From the NCBI GenBank assembly GCA_004963905.1, contig SUGL01000036.1, positions 1 to 59,877 on the forward strand: a stretch of 59,877 nucleotides of DNA, given 5' to 3'. Under the pieces are notes generated by a model. It did no database searches. It was not told the origin of the DNA and saw nothing but the letters and a program-made list of their open reading frames with translations. Positions 8,674-16,870 of the stretch are shown in pieces. The translations under genes and the position numbers were made by a program. Origin of the DNA: Mesorhizobium sp. GTDB lineage: Bacteria > Pseudomonadota > Alphaproteobacteria > Rhizobiales > Rhizobiaceae. Numbering within the stretch: the first letter of the stretch is position 1; each line of letters starts with the position of its first letter.

Positions 8674-8946
8674 ATGCTTCTCGCAACGACAAAGGTGGCG
8701 GACGTCGACCGCTTCATCCGTATCTTTTCGACCAAGGGCGCCGACAAGCGCCGGCTGCACGGCTCGAACGGCGCGACCGTGTTCCGCGACCCGAGCGAAC
8801 CCGACCGCGTCTGGGCGATCTTCGACTGGGACGCCGAGGGCTGGAAGAACTTCGTCTCGGATCCGGAGGTGCCGGCGATCCTGCAGGAAGCCGGCCATGT
8901 CGGCAAGCCGCAGGCCGCGCTGCTGCTCGGGCATTTCGAGGCCTGA
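8674..8946 (+). CDS. Small alpha/beta-barrel-like protein
   Basis: A 90-residue protein beginning MLLATTKVADVDRF. Start 8674 is fixed by a strong AGGAGGA eight bases upstream. The pattern (strand, a helix around DRFIRIFS, then VFRDPSEPDRVWAIFDWD and a closing helix) resembles small dimeric ferredoxin-like/ABM-type proteins, but no catalytic residues can be named. It lies between the HD-GYP/LuxR regulator and the binding-protein gene, with 90 bp and 85 bp gaps, so the three could be co-transcribed. Function unknown. Confidence 0.8.
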   Translation: MLLATTKVADVDRFIRIFSTKGADKRRLHGSNGATVFRDPSEPDRVWAIFDWDAEGWKNFVSDPEVPAILQEAGHVGKPQAALLLGHFEA

Positions 8947-9031
8947 CGTCCACGCGGCGCCTGCCGGACGGCGGGGGCGCGCCCGAAGCCGGGCGCCACA
9001 ACTCAAACGCACGGAAAATAGGAGAAAAAAG

Positions 9032-10165
9032 ATGGATCCGAAACCAATCAAGATCGGCCTCATTGCCGAACTGACCGGCCCATTGTCTTTTGCCGGCATC
9101 GCCAATGCGAACCTTACGACCATGCTCGTCGACGACATCAACGCCAAAGGCGGCCTCCTCGGCCGGCCGGTGGCGCTCATCGTCGAGGACGGCGAAACCG
9201 TCGAAAGCGTCGCCAAGGCGAAGGCCGCGAAGCTGATCGACGTCGACAACGTCGACGTCGTCATCGGCGGCATCTACAGCTCGACCCGCCAGGCCATCAA
9301 GAGCGAGGCGGTCACGCGGGGGCGCACGCTCTACATCTATCCAGAGCAGTATGAGGGGCAGGAAAGCGATCCCCTGATCTTCTGCTCGGGCCCGGTGCCC
9401 GCGCAGCAGGTCGAGCCGCTGATCCCGTGGCTCATCAAGAGCACAGGGGCGAAGAGGTTCTATCTGCCGTCGGCCGACTACATCTGGCCGCACCTATTGA
9501 ACAAGGCCGCGAGCCGGATGGTGCGCGCCAATGGCGGCGAGATCGTCGGCGAGGAGTATTTCCCGCTCGACACCGTCGATTTCCGGCGGACGGTGCGGCA
9601 GATCATGGCGAGCGGCACCGAGGTGGTTTTCAACACCATCGTTCCGCCGGGACTGAGCCCGTTCCTCGAAGAACTGCACAAGGCCGGCTTCGGCAAACGC
9701 GGCGGCAAGATCGTCTGCACCTATTTCGACGAGAATTTCTTCAACCTGGTGCCGCCCGAGCAGATCGAGGGCCTCTACAGCTGCCTCGACTACTACCAGG
9801 AACTCGAGGACCCGTTCGGCCGCGCACTGCTGCGCCGCTACGGCGAACGCTTCCCCGGCAGCGCCATGCTCACCGCCGGCAGCGGGTGCACCGGCCACTA
9901 CCGGGCGATCAAGATGTGGGAAGCGGCGGTGAACGAGGCGGGCACGGTCGAGCGGGGCGCCGTCATCCGAGCGCTCGACCACGCTCGCATCGGTGAAGGA
10001 CCGGGCGGGCCGGCCGAAATGATCCCCGGCCAGCATCATGTGCGAATGAACATGTATATCGCGCAGGCGCAGGGCGGCCGCTTCCGGGTCGTGAAGAACC
10101 TCGGTCCGATCGATCCCGACGAGCGCGTGATTGGCGACGAATTGCTGGTAGCCAAGGCCGGGTGA
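9032..10165 (+). CDS. Branched-chain/amide-type substrate-binding protein without signal peptide
   Basis: A 377-residue type I periplasmic-binding fold of the Leu/Ile/Val, AmiC and UrtA group. It begins directly with IKIGLIAELTGPLSFAGI, the first strand of the fold, and has no hydrophobic leader. TAGG­AGA-type Shine-Dalgarno sequence (TAGGAGA) lies just upstream of ATG 9032, so the lack of a signal is not a start-call error. Family members of this kind include AmiC, a cytoplasmic amide sensor that restrains a transcription factor. The upstream LuxR-type regulator makes a sensor role attractive, but that is inference. No branched-chain permease genes adjoin; the transporter downstream is of the polyamine class with its own binding protein. 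Confidence 0.85.
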   Translation: MDPKPIKIGLIAELTGPLSFAGIANANLTTMLVDDINAKGGLLGRPVALIVEDGETVESVAKAKAAKLIDVDNVDVVIGGIYSSTRQAIKSEAVTRGRTLYIYPEQYEGQESDPLIFCSGPVPAQQVEPLIPWLIKSTGAKRFYLPSADYIWPHLLNKAASRMVRANGGEIVGEEYFPLDTVDFRRTVRQIMASGTEVVFNTIVPPGLSPFLEELHKAGFGKRGGKIVCTYFDENFFNLVPPEQIEGLYSCLDYYQELEDPFGRALLRRYGERFPGSAMLTAGSGCTGHYRAIKMWEAAVNEAGTVERGAVIRALDHARIGEGPGGPAEMIPGQHHVRMNMYIAQAQGGRFRVVKNLGPIDPDERVIGDELLVAKAG

Positions 10166-10365
10166 GCTGGCGGTGGCCTCTAAGTGGCGGGGGCGGCTGG
10201 ATCGTCGCCCTCCGCCCTTCACCAAGAGCGGCGCCGCCAGCACTCACGACGGCTTGTCGGCTCTCGCCTCTCTCTGCATGGCATTTCACGACGCAATCGC
10301 AACAGCCTGATCGCTTCTGGCTCAATCGCCGCCTGTAGACATCGCGCTCCCAATCACCCAATCTG

Positions 10366-11295
10366 ATGCACGGGAACAAGAAGCGCTTCGAAGAAAGCGC
10401 GGACCTTCGGGTGCGCATGAAAAATCGATGGACCTTGTATGATCCACGGCTGGCCTGGATGCTGATCGCGCCGGTGCTGTTGCTGCTGATCTTCTTCCTG
10501 GTGCTGCCGATCGCCGTGATGGCGGCCTACACCTTCTTCACCTTCGTCACCGCCGGCGTGGAGACCAGCCAGCTCACGAGCGCCAACTGGCACGAATTCC
10601 TCACCGACAGCTACTATCACGGCTTCCTCTTGAAGACGCTGAGGGTCGGCGCCATCACCGCCCTGCTCTGCGGCGTGCTCGGCTATTTCCCGGCCTATTT
10701 CATCTGGGCCACCAGCTTCAAGCACAAGTGGCTGCTTTTGCTTCTGCTGATCGTGCCGTTCTGGATCAGCTTCACCATCCGCACCTTTTCCTGGATCAAC
10801 ATCCTCGGCGAACAGGGCGTCATCAACGTTGCGCTCATGAAGATGGGCATCATCAGCGAACCGCTGCCGATGCTCTATACCGAGGGCGCGGTGATCATGG
10901 GGCTGCTGCACTTCCTGCTGCCCTACATGATCCTCAACGTCTATGTGAGCCTCGAGAGCATCGACCGCACGCTGATCTCGGCGGCGCGCTCGATGGGCTG
11001 CACCAGCGCGCAGGCGTTCCGCGAGGTCACGCTGCCGCTCTCCCTGCCAGGCCTTGCGGCAGGCCTGCTGCTCTGCTTCGTGCTGGCCGCCGGCAGCTAT
11101 GTGACGCCGCAGTTGCTGGGCTCGGGCCGCGACGCGCTGTTCGGCAATCTGATCTACGACACCATCATGGGCGAGCTGAACTGGCCGATGGGCGCCACGC
11201 TTTCGATCGTGCTGTTCGTCGTGCTCGGTTTCTTCGCGGCCATCTACACCCGCTACATGGGCATGTCGCAGATCGTGAAAGGCCTTGGAGGATGA
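10366..11295 (+). CDS. Polyamine-type ABC transporter permease (PotB-like)
   Basis: A 309-residue inner-membrane permease with about six transmembrane helices, the first at IAPVLLLLIFFLVLPIAVM. The EAA-type loop is seen as RSMGCTSAQAFREVTLPLSLPG. The start could instead be ATG 10417, which also precedes the first helix. It is the first gene of a four-gene operon (permease, permease, binding protein, ATPase) typical of spermidine/putrescine/opine importers. The next gene overlaps its stop codon (ATGA). Confidence 0.9.
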   Translation: MHGNKKRFEESADLRVRMKNRWTLYDPRLAWMLIAPVLLLLIFFLVLPIAVMAAYTFFTFVTAGVETSQLTSANWHEFLTDSYYHGFLLKTLRVGAITALLCGVLGYFPAYFIWATSFKHKWLLLLLLIVPFWISFTIRTFSWINILGEQGVINVALMKMGIISEPLPMLYTEGAVIMGLLHFLLPYMILNVYVSLESIDRTLISAARSMGCTSAQAFREVTLPLSLPGLAAGLLLCFVLAAGSYVTPQLLGSGRDALFGNLIYDTIMGELNWPMGATLSIVLFVVLGFFAAIYTRYMGMSQIVKGLGG

Positions 11296-12152
11296 CGGGG
11301 ATTGGGCGGATGAAAGCGGGACGGCCGAACAAGGAAGGCAAATGGGCCTGGCGGCTGACCGGTTTCGTCACCTTGTGCGTCTACATCTTCATGTTCGCGC
11401 CGATCGCGGCGACCGTGATCCTCTCATTCAACGCCTCGATGTTCGGCGGCTTCCCGATGACCGGTTTTTCCCTGCAATGGTACGGCAAGCTGATGGCCAA
11501 CGAGGCGGTGCTGGCCGCGTTCCGCACGTCGCTGTGGATCGCCCTGGTCACGGCGGTCGCCACCACGGCGATCGGCGTCGTCACGTCATTCGCGCTGGTG
11601 CGCTTCGACTTCCCCGGCAAGCAGACGCTGAGCACGCTGGTGATCCTGCCGGCGCTGGTGCCGGAAACCATTTTCGGCGTCGGCCTCTTGGTGCTGATCA
11701 AGGCGGTCGACCAGCCGCGGACGCTGCTGCTCCTGGTGCTCGGCCACATCCTGCTTGCCGTGCCCTATGTGGTGCTGATCACCCAGGCGCGCATGGTCGG
11801 CATCCGGCGCGTCTATGAGGAGGCCGCACTTTCGCTCGGCGCCTCGCGCTTCTCGTCCTTCCGCGAGATCACGCTGCCGCTGCTCATCCCGGCGGTCGTG
11901 GCGGGCGCGCTGCTCGCCTTCACCATCTCGTTCGACAACACCTCGGCCAGCCTGTTCTGGCGGCCGGCCGGGGTAGAGACGATGCCGACGCAGATCCTTT
12001 CGATGCTGAAAATCTCGATCAGCCCCGAGATCAACGCGCTCGGCACCGTCATGATCCTGGTGACCGTCGGCATCCCGCTGATCGGCGGCGTGCTCATGCA
12101 GAGCCTGACCAGATTGAAAAGACGCGGCGAACCAAAGGAGGAAGCACGATGA
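11292..12152 (+). CDS. Polyamine-type ABC transporter permease (PotC-like)
   Basis: A 286-residue permease with about six membrane helices and the EAA loop EEAALSLGASRFSSFREITL. The start at 11292 overlaps the stop of the first permease by four bases (ATGA), suggesting translational coupling. ATG 11310 is an in-frame alternative. The C-terminus overlaps the binding-protein start. It pairs with the previous subunit to form the membrane channel. Confidence 0.9.
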   Translation: MTGIGRMKAGRPNKEGKWAWRLTGFVTLCVYIFMFAPIAATVILSFNASMFGGFPMTGFSLQWYGKLMANEAVLAAFRTSLWIALVTAVATTAIGVVTSFALVRFDFPGKQTLSTLVILPALVPETIFGVGLLVLIKAVDQPRTLLLLVLGHILLAVPYVVLITQARMVGIRRVYEEAALSLGASRFSSFREITLPLLIPAVVAGALLAFTISFDNTSASLFWRPAGVETMPTQILSMLKISISPEINALGTVMILVTVGIPLIGGVLMQSLTRLKRRGEPKEEAR

Positions 12153-13291
12153 AACTATCCACCACCAAGCGGCTGGAACGGCTGCACGATAGATATGTCA
12201 ACGGCGATCTCAGCCGCCGCACTTTCCTGAGCCTGACCGCCGCCGCCGCGGCCTCGGCGGGCCTCTCCATGCCGTGGATGAGCCGTGCGCTCGCCGCGGT
12301 CGAACAGGTCCGCTTCGACGGCTGGGGCGGGACGGTGCAGGACGCGATCGACAAATACGCCTTCCAGCCCTACACGGCCAAGACCAAGATCAAGGTGGTC
12401 CAGGGCACGTTCGGCGACGAGAACGAGATCATCACCAAGATCAAGACGGCGAAGCCCGGCGACTTCCAGATCGTGCATTCGTCCGGCGTCAACTACTACA
12501 TCAAATACATCAACGCCGGCATGAACTCGGAGATCAACGAGGCCAACATTCCCAACATGGCGAATGTGCTGCAGCCGATGATCGAGCCGTTCCGCAAGCT
12601 GACGCCAAAACTCTCGGCCGTGCCTTACGACTACGGCACCACCGGCATCGCCTACAACACCAAGGTGATCTCGCCGGAGGAGGCGAAGGAGAAGGGCGCC
12701 GGCCTGCTGCTCGACAAGAAATATGCCGGCAAGGTCGGCGGCTATGCCGACATGACGACGCGCGTCTGGTACGCGGCCCTGGCCACCGGGCAGGACCCGA
12801 ACAACATCAAGGACATGGACACGATCTGGGCCAAGGTGCGCGAGACGCGCGACCTCGCCAAGAAGTTCTGGAGCTCCGGCGCGGAGCTGATGGACCTGCT
12901 CTCCAAGGGCGAGATCGTGGTGACCGACGCCTGGTCGGGCCGCGTCGCCGCGCTGCAGGACCAGGGCCATCCGATCGGCTATCTCGATCCGGCCGGCTCC
13001 TACGCCTGGATGGAGGACATGCTGATCCTGAAAGGCTCGCCTATGGCCGAGTGCGAGGAGCTGATCAACTTCATGCTCGATCCGGCGACCTCGATCGCTG
13101 TCGCCGAGGGCCAGAGCTATCCGCCCTCGCTCGACCCGACCAAGGTCAAGCTCACCGAGAAGATCGAGAAGCTGCCGGCCTTCGACAAGACCGGCTCGAT
13201 GAAGGCGCTGACCTTCGCCGATCCGGTCTATTGGGCGACCAACGAGGACGCCTGGACCAAGCAGTGGGACAGGATCGCGAAAGGTGCCTGA
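12149..13291 (+). CDS. Polyamine-type ABC substrate-binding protein, Tat leader
   Basis: A 380-residue extracellular solute-binding protein (PotD/PotF class). The N-terminus has a twin-arginine motif, SRRTFLSL, before a hydrophobic Ala-rich stretch and an AxA-like cleavage region near residue 50, so export by the Tat pathway is likely. The mature protein starts VEQVRFDGWGG and keeps class features such as VPYDYGTTGIAYN. The exact ligand (putrescine, spermidine or a related amine) cannot be read from the sequence. The ATPase gene overlaps its end by eight bases. Confidence 0.9.
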   Translation: MKLSTTKRLERLHDRYVNGDLSRRTFLSLTAAAAASAGLSMPWMSRALAAVEQVRFDGWGGTVQDAIDKYAFQPYTAKTKIKVVQGTFGDENEIITKIKTAKPGDFQIVHSSGVNYYIKYINAGMNSEINEANIPNMANVLQPMIEPFRKLTPKLSAVPYDYGTTGIAYNTKVISPEEAKEKGAGLLLDKKYAGKVGGYADMTTRVWYAALATGQDPNNIKDMDTIWAKVRETRDLAKKFWSSGAELMDLLSKGEIVVTDAWSGRVAALQDQGHPIGYLDPAGSYAWMEDMLILKGSPMAECEELINFMLDPATSIAVAEGQSYPPSLDPTKVKLTEKIEKLPAFDKTGSMKALTFADPVYWATNEDAWTKQWDRIAKGA

Positions 13292-14462
13292 CCGACGCGA
13301 AGCCTCACTCAGCCCCCGGCCGGTCTCGGCCGGGGCACCACCCTCCCCCGGCGCGGCCTCCGGCACGAGCGCGGACAAGCCCGCGGTCGAGTTCCGCGAC
13401 ATCGACATCGCCTATGGCAAGTTCGTCGCGGTGCGCGACTTCTCGCTGTCGATCCGCAAGGGCAGCTTCGTCACGCTGCTCGGGCCATCGGGCTGCGGCA
13501 AGACGACGATCCTGCGCTCCATCGCCGGGCTGGTCGACATTTCGGGCGGCCAGATCATGATCGATGGGCGACGGGTCGACGACGTGCCGATCTACAAGCG
13601 CAATATCGGGCTGGTGTTCCAGAGCTACGCGCTGTTCCCGCACAAGACCGTGTTCGACAACGTCGCCTTCGGCCTGAAATACCGCAACGTGCCAAAGCCG
13701 GAGATCGTGCGCAAGGTGGGCCAGGCGCTCGACATGGTGCGGCTGCCGGGCAGCGAGAAGAAACTGCCCTCGCAACTGTCGGGCGGGCAGCAGCAGCGCA
13801 TCGCGCTGGCCCGGGCCATCGTCTTCGAGCCGCAGGTGCTCTTGCTCGACGAGCCGCTGTCGGCGCTCGACGCCAACATGCGCGAGGAGATGCGCGTCGA
13901 GATCAAGAAGATCCAGAAGGCGACCGGCATCACCGCCATCTTCGTCACGCACGACCAGGAAGAAGCGCTCTCCATGTCGGACCGAATCGTGGTGATGAAC
14001 GCCGGTTCGGTGGAGCAGATCGGTACGCCGGAGGAGGTCTACGAGACGCCCGCCACCGCCTTCGTCGCCGATTTCCTCGGCAAGGCCAACATGCTTGCCG
14101 GCACCGTCAGCAAATCCGGCGTCACCACGTCGGGGGGGCCGACGGCTGTCGCGCTTGCCGCCGGCCAGACGGTCGACGTGACGCCGCCCAGGCCGCTGGT
14201 GCCCGGCAGCAAGGTCACCGTCGTGGTCCGGCCGCAGAAGCTGTCGGTCGGCGCAGGCGCCAACCGGCTGTCCGGCCGCGTCGTCTCGACCTCCTATCTC
14301 GGCGGCAGCGCCATCTACGAGATCGACATCGGCGGCAAGACCACCGTGCGGGCCAACGCGGCGATCAATGGCCGCGTCGTCCGCGAGGGCGAGACCATCG
14401 AGGTCGGCTTCGATCCGGGCGGCTGCGTTCTGCTGGACGAGAGCGGGCAGCGGATTTCGTAG
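13284..14462 (+). CDS. Polyamine-type ABC transporter ATP-binding protein (PotA-like)
   Basis: A 392-residue ATPase with Walker A GPSGCGKTT, Q-loop VFQSYALFPH, signature LSGGQQQR, Walker B VLLLDEP, and H-loop VTHDQEEA. After residue ~270 comes a TOBE/OB-type regulatory domain, as in PotA and MalK. The start is a GTG at 13284 inside the end of the binding-protein gene, giving an unstructured ~30-residue lead before the first strand; a later start is possible. It is the last gene of the importer operon. Confidence 0.9.
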   Translation: MPDRREASLSPRPVSAGAPPSPGAASGTSADKPAVEFRDIDIAYGKFVAVRDFSLSIRKGSFVTLLGPSGCGKTTILRSIAGLVDISGGQIMIDGRRVDDVPIYKRNIGLVFQSYALFPHKTVFDNVAFGLKYRNVPKPEIVRKVGQALDMVRLPGSEKKLPSQLSGGQQQRIALARAIVFEPQVLLLDEPLSALDANMREEMRVEIKKIQKATGITAIFVTHDQEEALSMSDRIVVMNAGSVEQIGTPEEVYETPATAFVADFLGKANMLAGTVSKSGVTTSGGPTAVALAAGQTVDVTPPRPLVPGSKVTVVVRPQKLSVGAGANRLSGRVVSTSYLGGSAIYEIDIGGKTTVRANAAINGRVVREGETIEVGFDPGGCVLLDESGQRIS

Positions 14463-14560
14463 GGGATGTTGATATTCAGGTGACGCCGGCCTGACCTCAA
14501 TCTCGGCACACCTGGGGCACCGCGCCCCGCATCCGAGCTGCTCCACGATCGACGGAGTCA

Positions 14561-15538
14561 CTATTTCGCCGCTTGAGCAGCCAAGCGGTTGGGATGCCTG
14601 AGATGGGTCGGCGTGATGCCGGTGTGCTGGCGGAACACCCGGCTGAAATGCCCGGCATTTTCGAAGCCGCACCTGTAGGCGATGTCCCCGACTGCCAAGT
14701 CGCTGCCTTCCAGCAGCGACTTGGCATAATGCACCCGCAGCGCCAGATAGGCGGCCATCGGGCTGGTGCCCAGCTCGGTCGCGAAAAGACGCTCGAGCTG
14801 GCGCCGCGAGCAATTCAGGCGGCTGGCGATCTCGGTGACCGACACCTTCTCCTGGAGGTTGCTTTCCATCAAGAGCAAGGCCCGCTTGACCGCGCGGCTC
14901 GCGGCTTCGGGAAACAGGTCGCCCACGGGCTGCACGTCCCTGATGTTGCGGATGCGATCCAGCACCAGGATCTTGGCGGCCTTCTCCGCCGCCTTCTGGC
15001 CGATGAATTGCGACACGAAATAACCGGCGAGGTCCGCCGCGCCGGTGCCCCCGGCGCATGTCGCGCGGCCGCGGTCGACGGAAAACAAACTGTCCGCATG
15101 CGCGTTCACGTCGGGGAACTGGGCGCGAAAATCCTTGATGTGGAACCAGCTGACGGCAGCGCTGTAGCCGTCCAGCAAGCCGTAGCGGGCCAGCACGAAG
15201 CTTCCCGTGCACAGCGCGGTTATGGGCACGCCTTTTTCGGCGGCCCGCAAAAGGAAGGCCTCCTTTTCGGCGCTCAGATTGCGGTTGGTGTCGAGCAGGC
15301 CGCCGACCACGACGACGTTGTCGAAATCCTCCGGATTGCCGACCGCCCTGGTCGGCAGCAATTCGACGCCGCAGCTCGCCCTGATCGGCAGGCCGCGCTC
15401 ACCGACGATCTGCCAGTCGAACTCCACCCTGCGGCTGCGATCGCCCTCGTCGCCAGCCAGGCGCAGCGTGTCGATGAAAAGCGACAGCGGCGACAAGGTG
15501 AAGTCGCGCACCAGGAGAAACGCAAACTTCTTGGCCAT
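14561..15538 (-). CDS. GlxA-family transcriptional regulator
   Basis: A 325-residue regulator. Residues ~1-190 form a DJ-1/PfpI-type amidotransferase-like domain (FAFLLVRDFTLSPLSLFIDTLRLAG, then ITALCTGSFVLARYGLLDG with the nucleophile-elbow Cys). Residues ~215-320 are an AraC double helix-turn-helix (SVTEIASRLNCSRRQLERLF and VGDIAYRCGFENAGHFSRVF). Relatives such as GbdR and ArgR-like proteins control glycine betaine, carnitine or amino-acid catabolism. It is convergent with the amine importer, ~100 bp away, and may regulate it; this is inferred from position only. Confidence 0.92.
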   Translation of the reverse strand: MAKKFAFLLVRDFTLSPLSLFIDTLRLAGDEGDRSRRVEFDWQIVGERGLPIRASCGVELLPTRAVGNPEDFDNVVVVGGLLDTNRNLSAEKEAFLLRAAEKGVPITALCTGSFVLARYGLLDGYSAAVSWFHIKDFRAQFPDVNAHADSLFSVDRGRATCAGGTGAADLAGYFVSQFIGQKAAEKAAKILVLDRIRNIRDVQPVGDLFPEAASRAVKRALLLMESNLQEKVSVTEIASRLNCSRRQLERLFATELGTSPMAAYLALRVHYAKSLLEGSDLAVGDIAYRCGFENAGHFSRVFRQHTGITPTHLRHPNRLAAQAAK

Positions 15539-15878
15539 TCTCTTCCGGGACCGTCACACGTGTTATCAGGCGCTCATTCCGCGAGGACACTATCCTGGAG
15601 CGCTGGTCGACGCGTTTATCAAAAGCGGCACTGGATTTCTCCGAATATTTTGATCGTCGTTGCCGGTCCTCGCGATCGAGCGCTACGCGTTCGCCGCGGA
15701 CAAGGTCGGCACCGCCGAGGTGTTCAAGCTGCCGATGCGGGCCTCGCCGAGGTTCGTCAATGATGCGTTCGTCGATCGGGTTCGGAACGCTGGGCTACGG
15801 GCGGTGTCGTTCAAGCCCAGATGGATATCGGACGGAAGCGCGGCAAATTGAAAAAGCCCGCCGGCCTGGCGCCCAGGT
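15539..15878. other. Intergenic region holding a gene fragment
   Basis: About 340 bp between the GlxA-type regulator and the ankyrin-cytochrome protein, whose genes point left. The only coding-like content is the Imm11-like C-terminal fragment listed separately. The promoter of the regulator should lie in 15540-15640. Confidence 0.5.
15660..15851 (+). pseudogene. C-terminal remnant resembling an Imm11-domain protein
   Basis: An open stretch of ~63 codons whose translation includes VFKLPMRASPRFVNDAF and AGLRAVSFKPRW. This resembles the last strands and helix of Imm11 (DUF1629) proteins, a family that includes predicted immunity proteins of toxin systems. There is no plausible start codon with a ribosome-binding site and the usual N-terminal ~120 residues are absent, so it reads as a decayed gene. 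The identification is by remembered pattern only. Confidence 0.4.
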
Positions 15879-16811
15879 TCACGGCAGCGGAACCGGCGCG
15901 TCGGAGAGCGTTCTAAGATAAGCGATCACGTTCAGCCGGTCGGCTTCGTCGGGCACGCCGCGGATGTCCATGTTCACGCCGGGCGTGGTGAGTGTCGGGC
16001 CGGCGAGGAAGGTGTTGAGGTCCTCATATGTCCAGGGACCTTCCCAGGCCAGCAACGCCTTGGAGTAGCGGTCGAAATTCGTCGATGCCTTGTCGCGTCC
16101 GACGACGTTCCACAGGTTCGGCCCTATGGAGGGGTTATCCAGCGCCCGCACGACATGGCAGCGGGCGCAAATGGACGCGAAGAAGGCCGCACCCTTTGCC
16201 GGATCGCCATTCGCCAGCTTGGCGGCAATCGGCTGCGGCTTCAGTATGACGACGCCATGGGCCAGCAGGTAGGCGGCGATGTCGGGATGGTCGTCGTGTT
16301 TGGCAAGATGGTAGGGCGTGATGATGCCCGGTCGATCGGGGTCGCCCTGGACCCAGATGGCGTTGACGTCGGCGCCGGCCTCGACCAGCACCTTGACGCA
16401 GTCGAGGCAGCCATCGGCGACCGCAAGGTGCAGCATCGGCTCGCCCCTGGTCGTGGCGTTGGCGTTGGCGCCATGCGCCAACAGCAGCCGGATGAGGTCG
16501 GCTGAGCTCTTGAGCACCGCAACGGTGATCGGCAGGCCGAGCGCCGATTCCTTGTTCACGTCGGCGCCGCGCTTGATCAGCAGTTCGGCCGCTTCCGGGT
16601 GGCCGCTCCGGATCGCGAGAAAGAGAGGCGTCGCCCCCTTCTCCTGCTCCTCGATGTCGGCGCCGGCATCGAGAGCTGCGGTGAGAGCATTAAGATCGCC
16701 GCTCTTGGCCGCCGCGTGAAGCGGACCGGCCTCAGCGTTTGTCAGAGCCCCCAGACTGATGAGCACGCCTGCGATCAGACCACGCATCCGGCTGTCCCTC
16801 CACGCCGACAT
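15879..16811 (-). CDS. Ankyrin-repeat / cytochrome c fusion protein
   Basis: A 310-residue exported protein. A signal peptide covers about residues 1-28. Residues ~29-185 are ankyrin repeats (LHAAAKSGDLNALTAALDAGADI, TPLFLAIRSGHPEAAELLIKRGADV and further units). Residues ~200-305 are a class I cytochrome c with the haem motif CARCH (C215, C218, H219) and a distal ligand region VNMDIRG (M281) followed by a DRLNVIAYLRTL helix. It is therefore predicted to be periplasmic and to bind one c-type haem. The partner held by the ankyrin part is unknown. The neighbours give no functional clue. Confidence 0.88.
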   Translation of the reverse strand: MSAWRDSRMRGLIAGVLISLGALTNAEAGPLHAAAKSGDLNALTAALDAGADIEEQEKGATPLFLAIRSGHPEAAELLIKRGADVNKESALGLPITVAVLKSSADLIRLLLAHGANANATTRGEPMLHLAVADGCLDCVKVLVEAGADVNAIWVQGDPDRPGIITPYHLAKHDDHPDIAAYLLAHGVVILKPQPIAAKLANGDPAKGAAFFASICARCHVVRALDNPSIGPNLWNVVGRDKASTNFDRYSKALLAWEGPWTYEDLNTFLAGPTLTTPGVNMDIRGVPDEADRLNVIAYLRTLSDAPVPLP

Positions 16812-16870
16812 GGTGACTGGACAAGGTATACCCGATTAGGCGCCTCGACCAATGCCGGATTCGCATGGCT

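Noticed and set aside
10728..11291. Upstream extension of the second permease frame
   Set aside because: This part is a shifted frame inside the first permease; the real start is the ATGA overlap at 11292.
13305..15212. 635-codon minus-strand frame across the ABC ATPase and the GlxA regulator
   Set aside because: It covers the antisense of a clear ATPase and a shifted frame of a clear GlxA protein; the product is Arg/Gly-rich without motifs.
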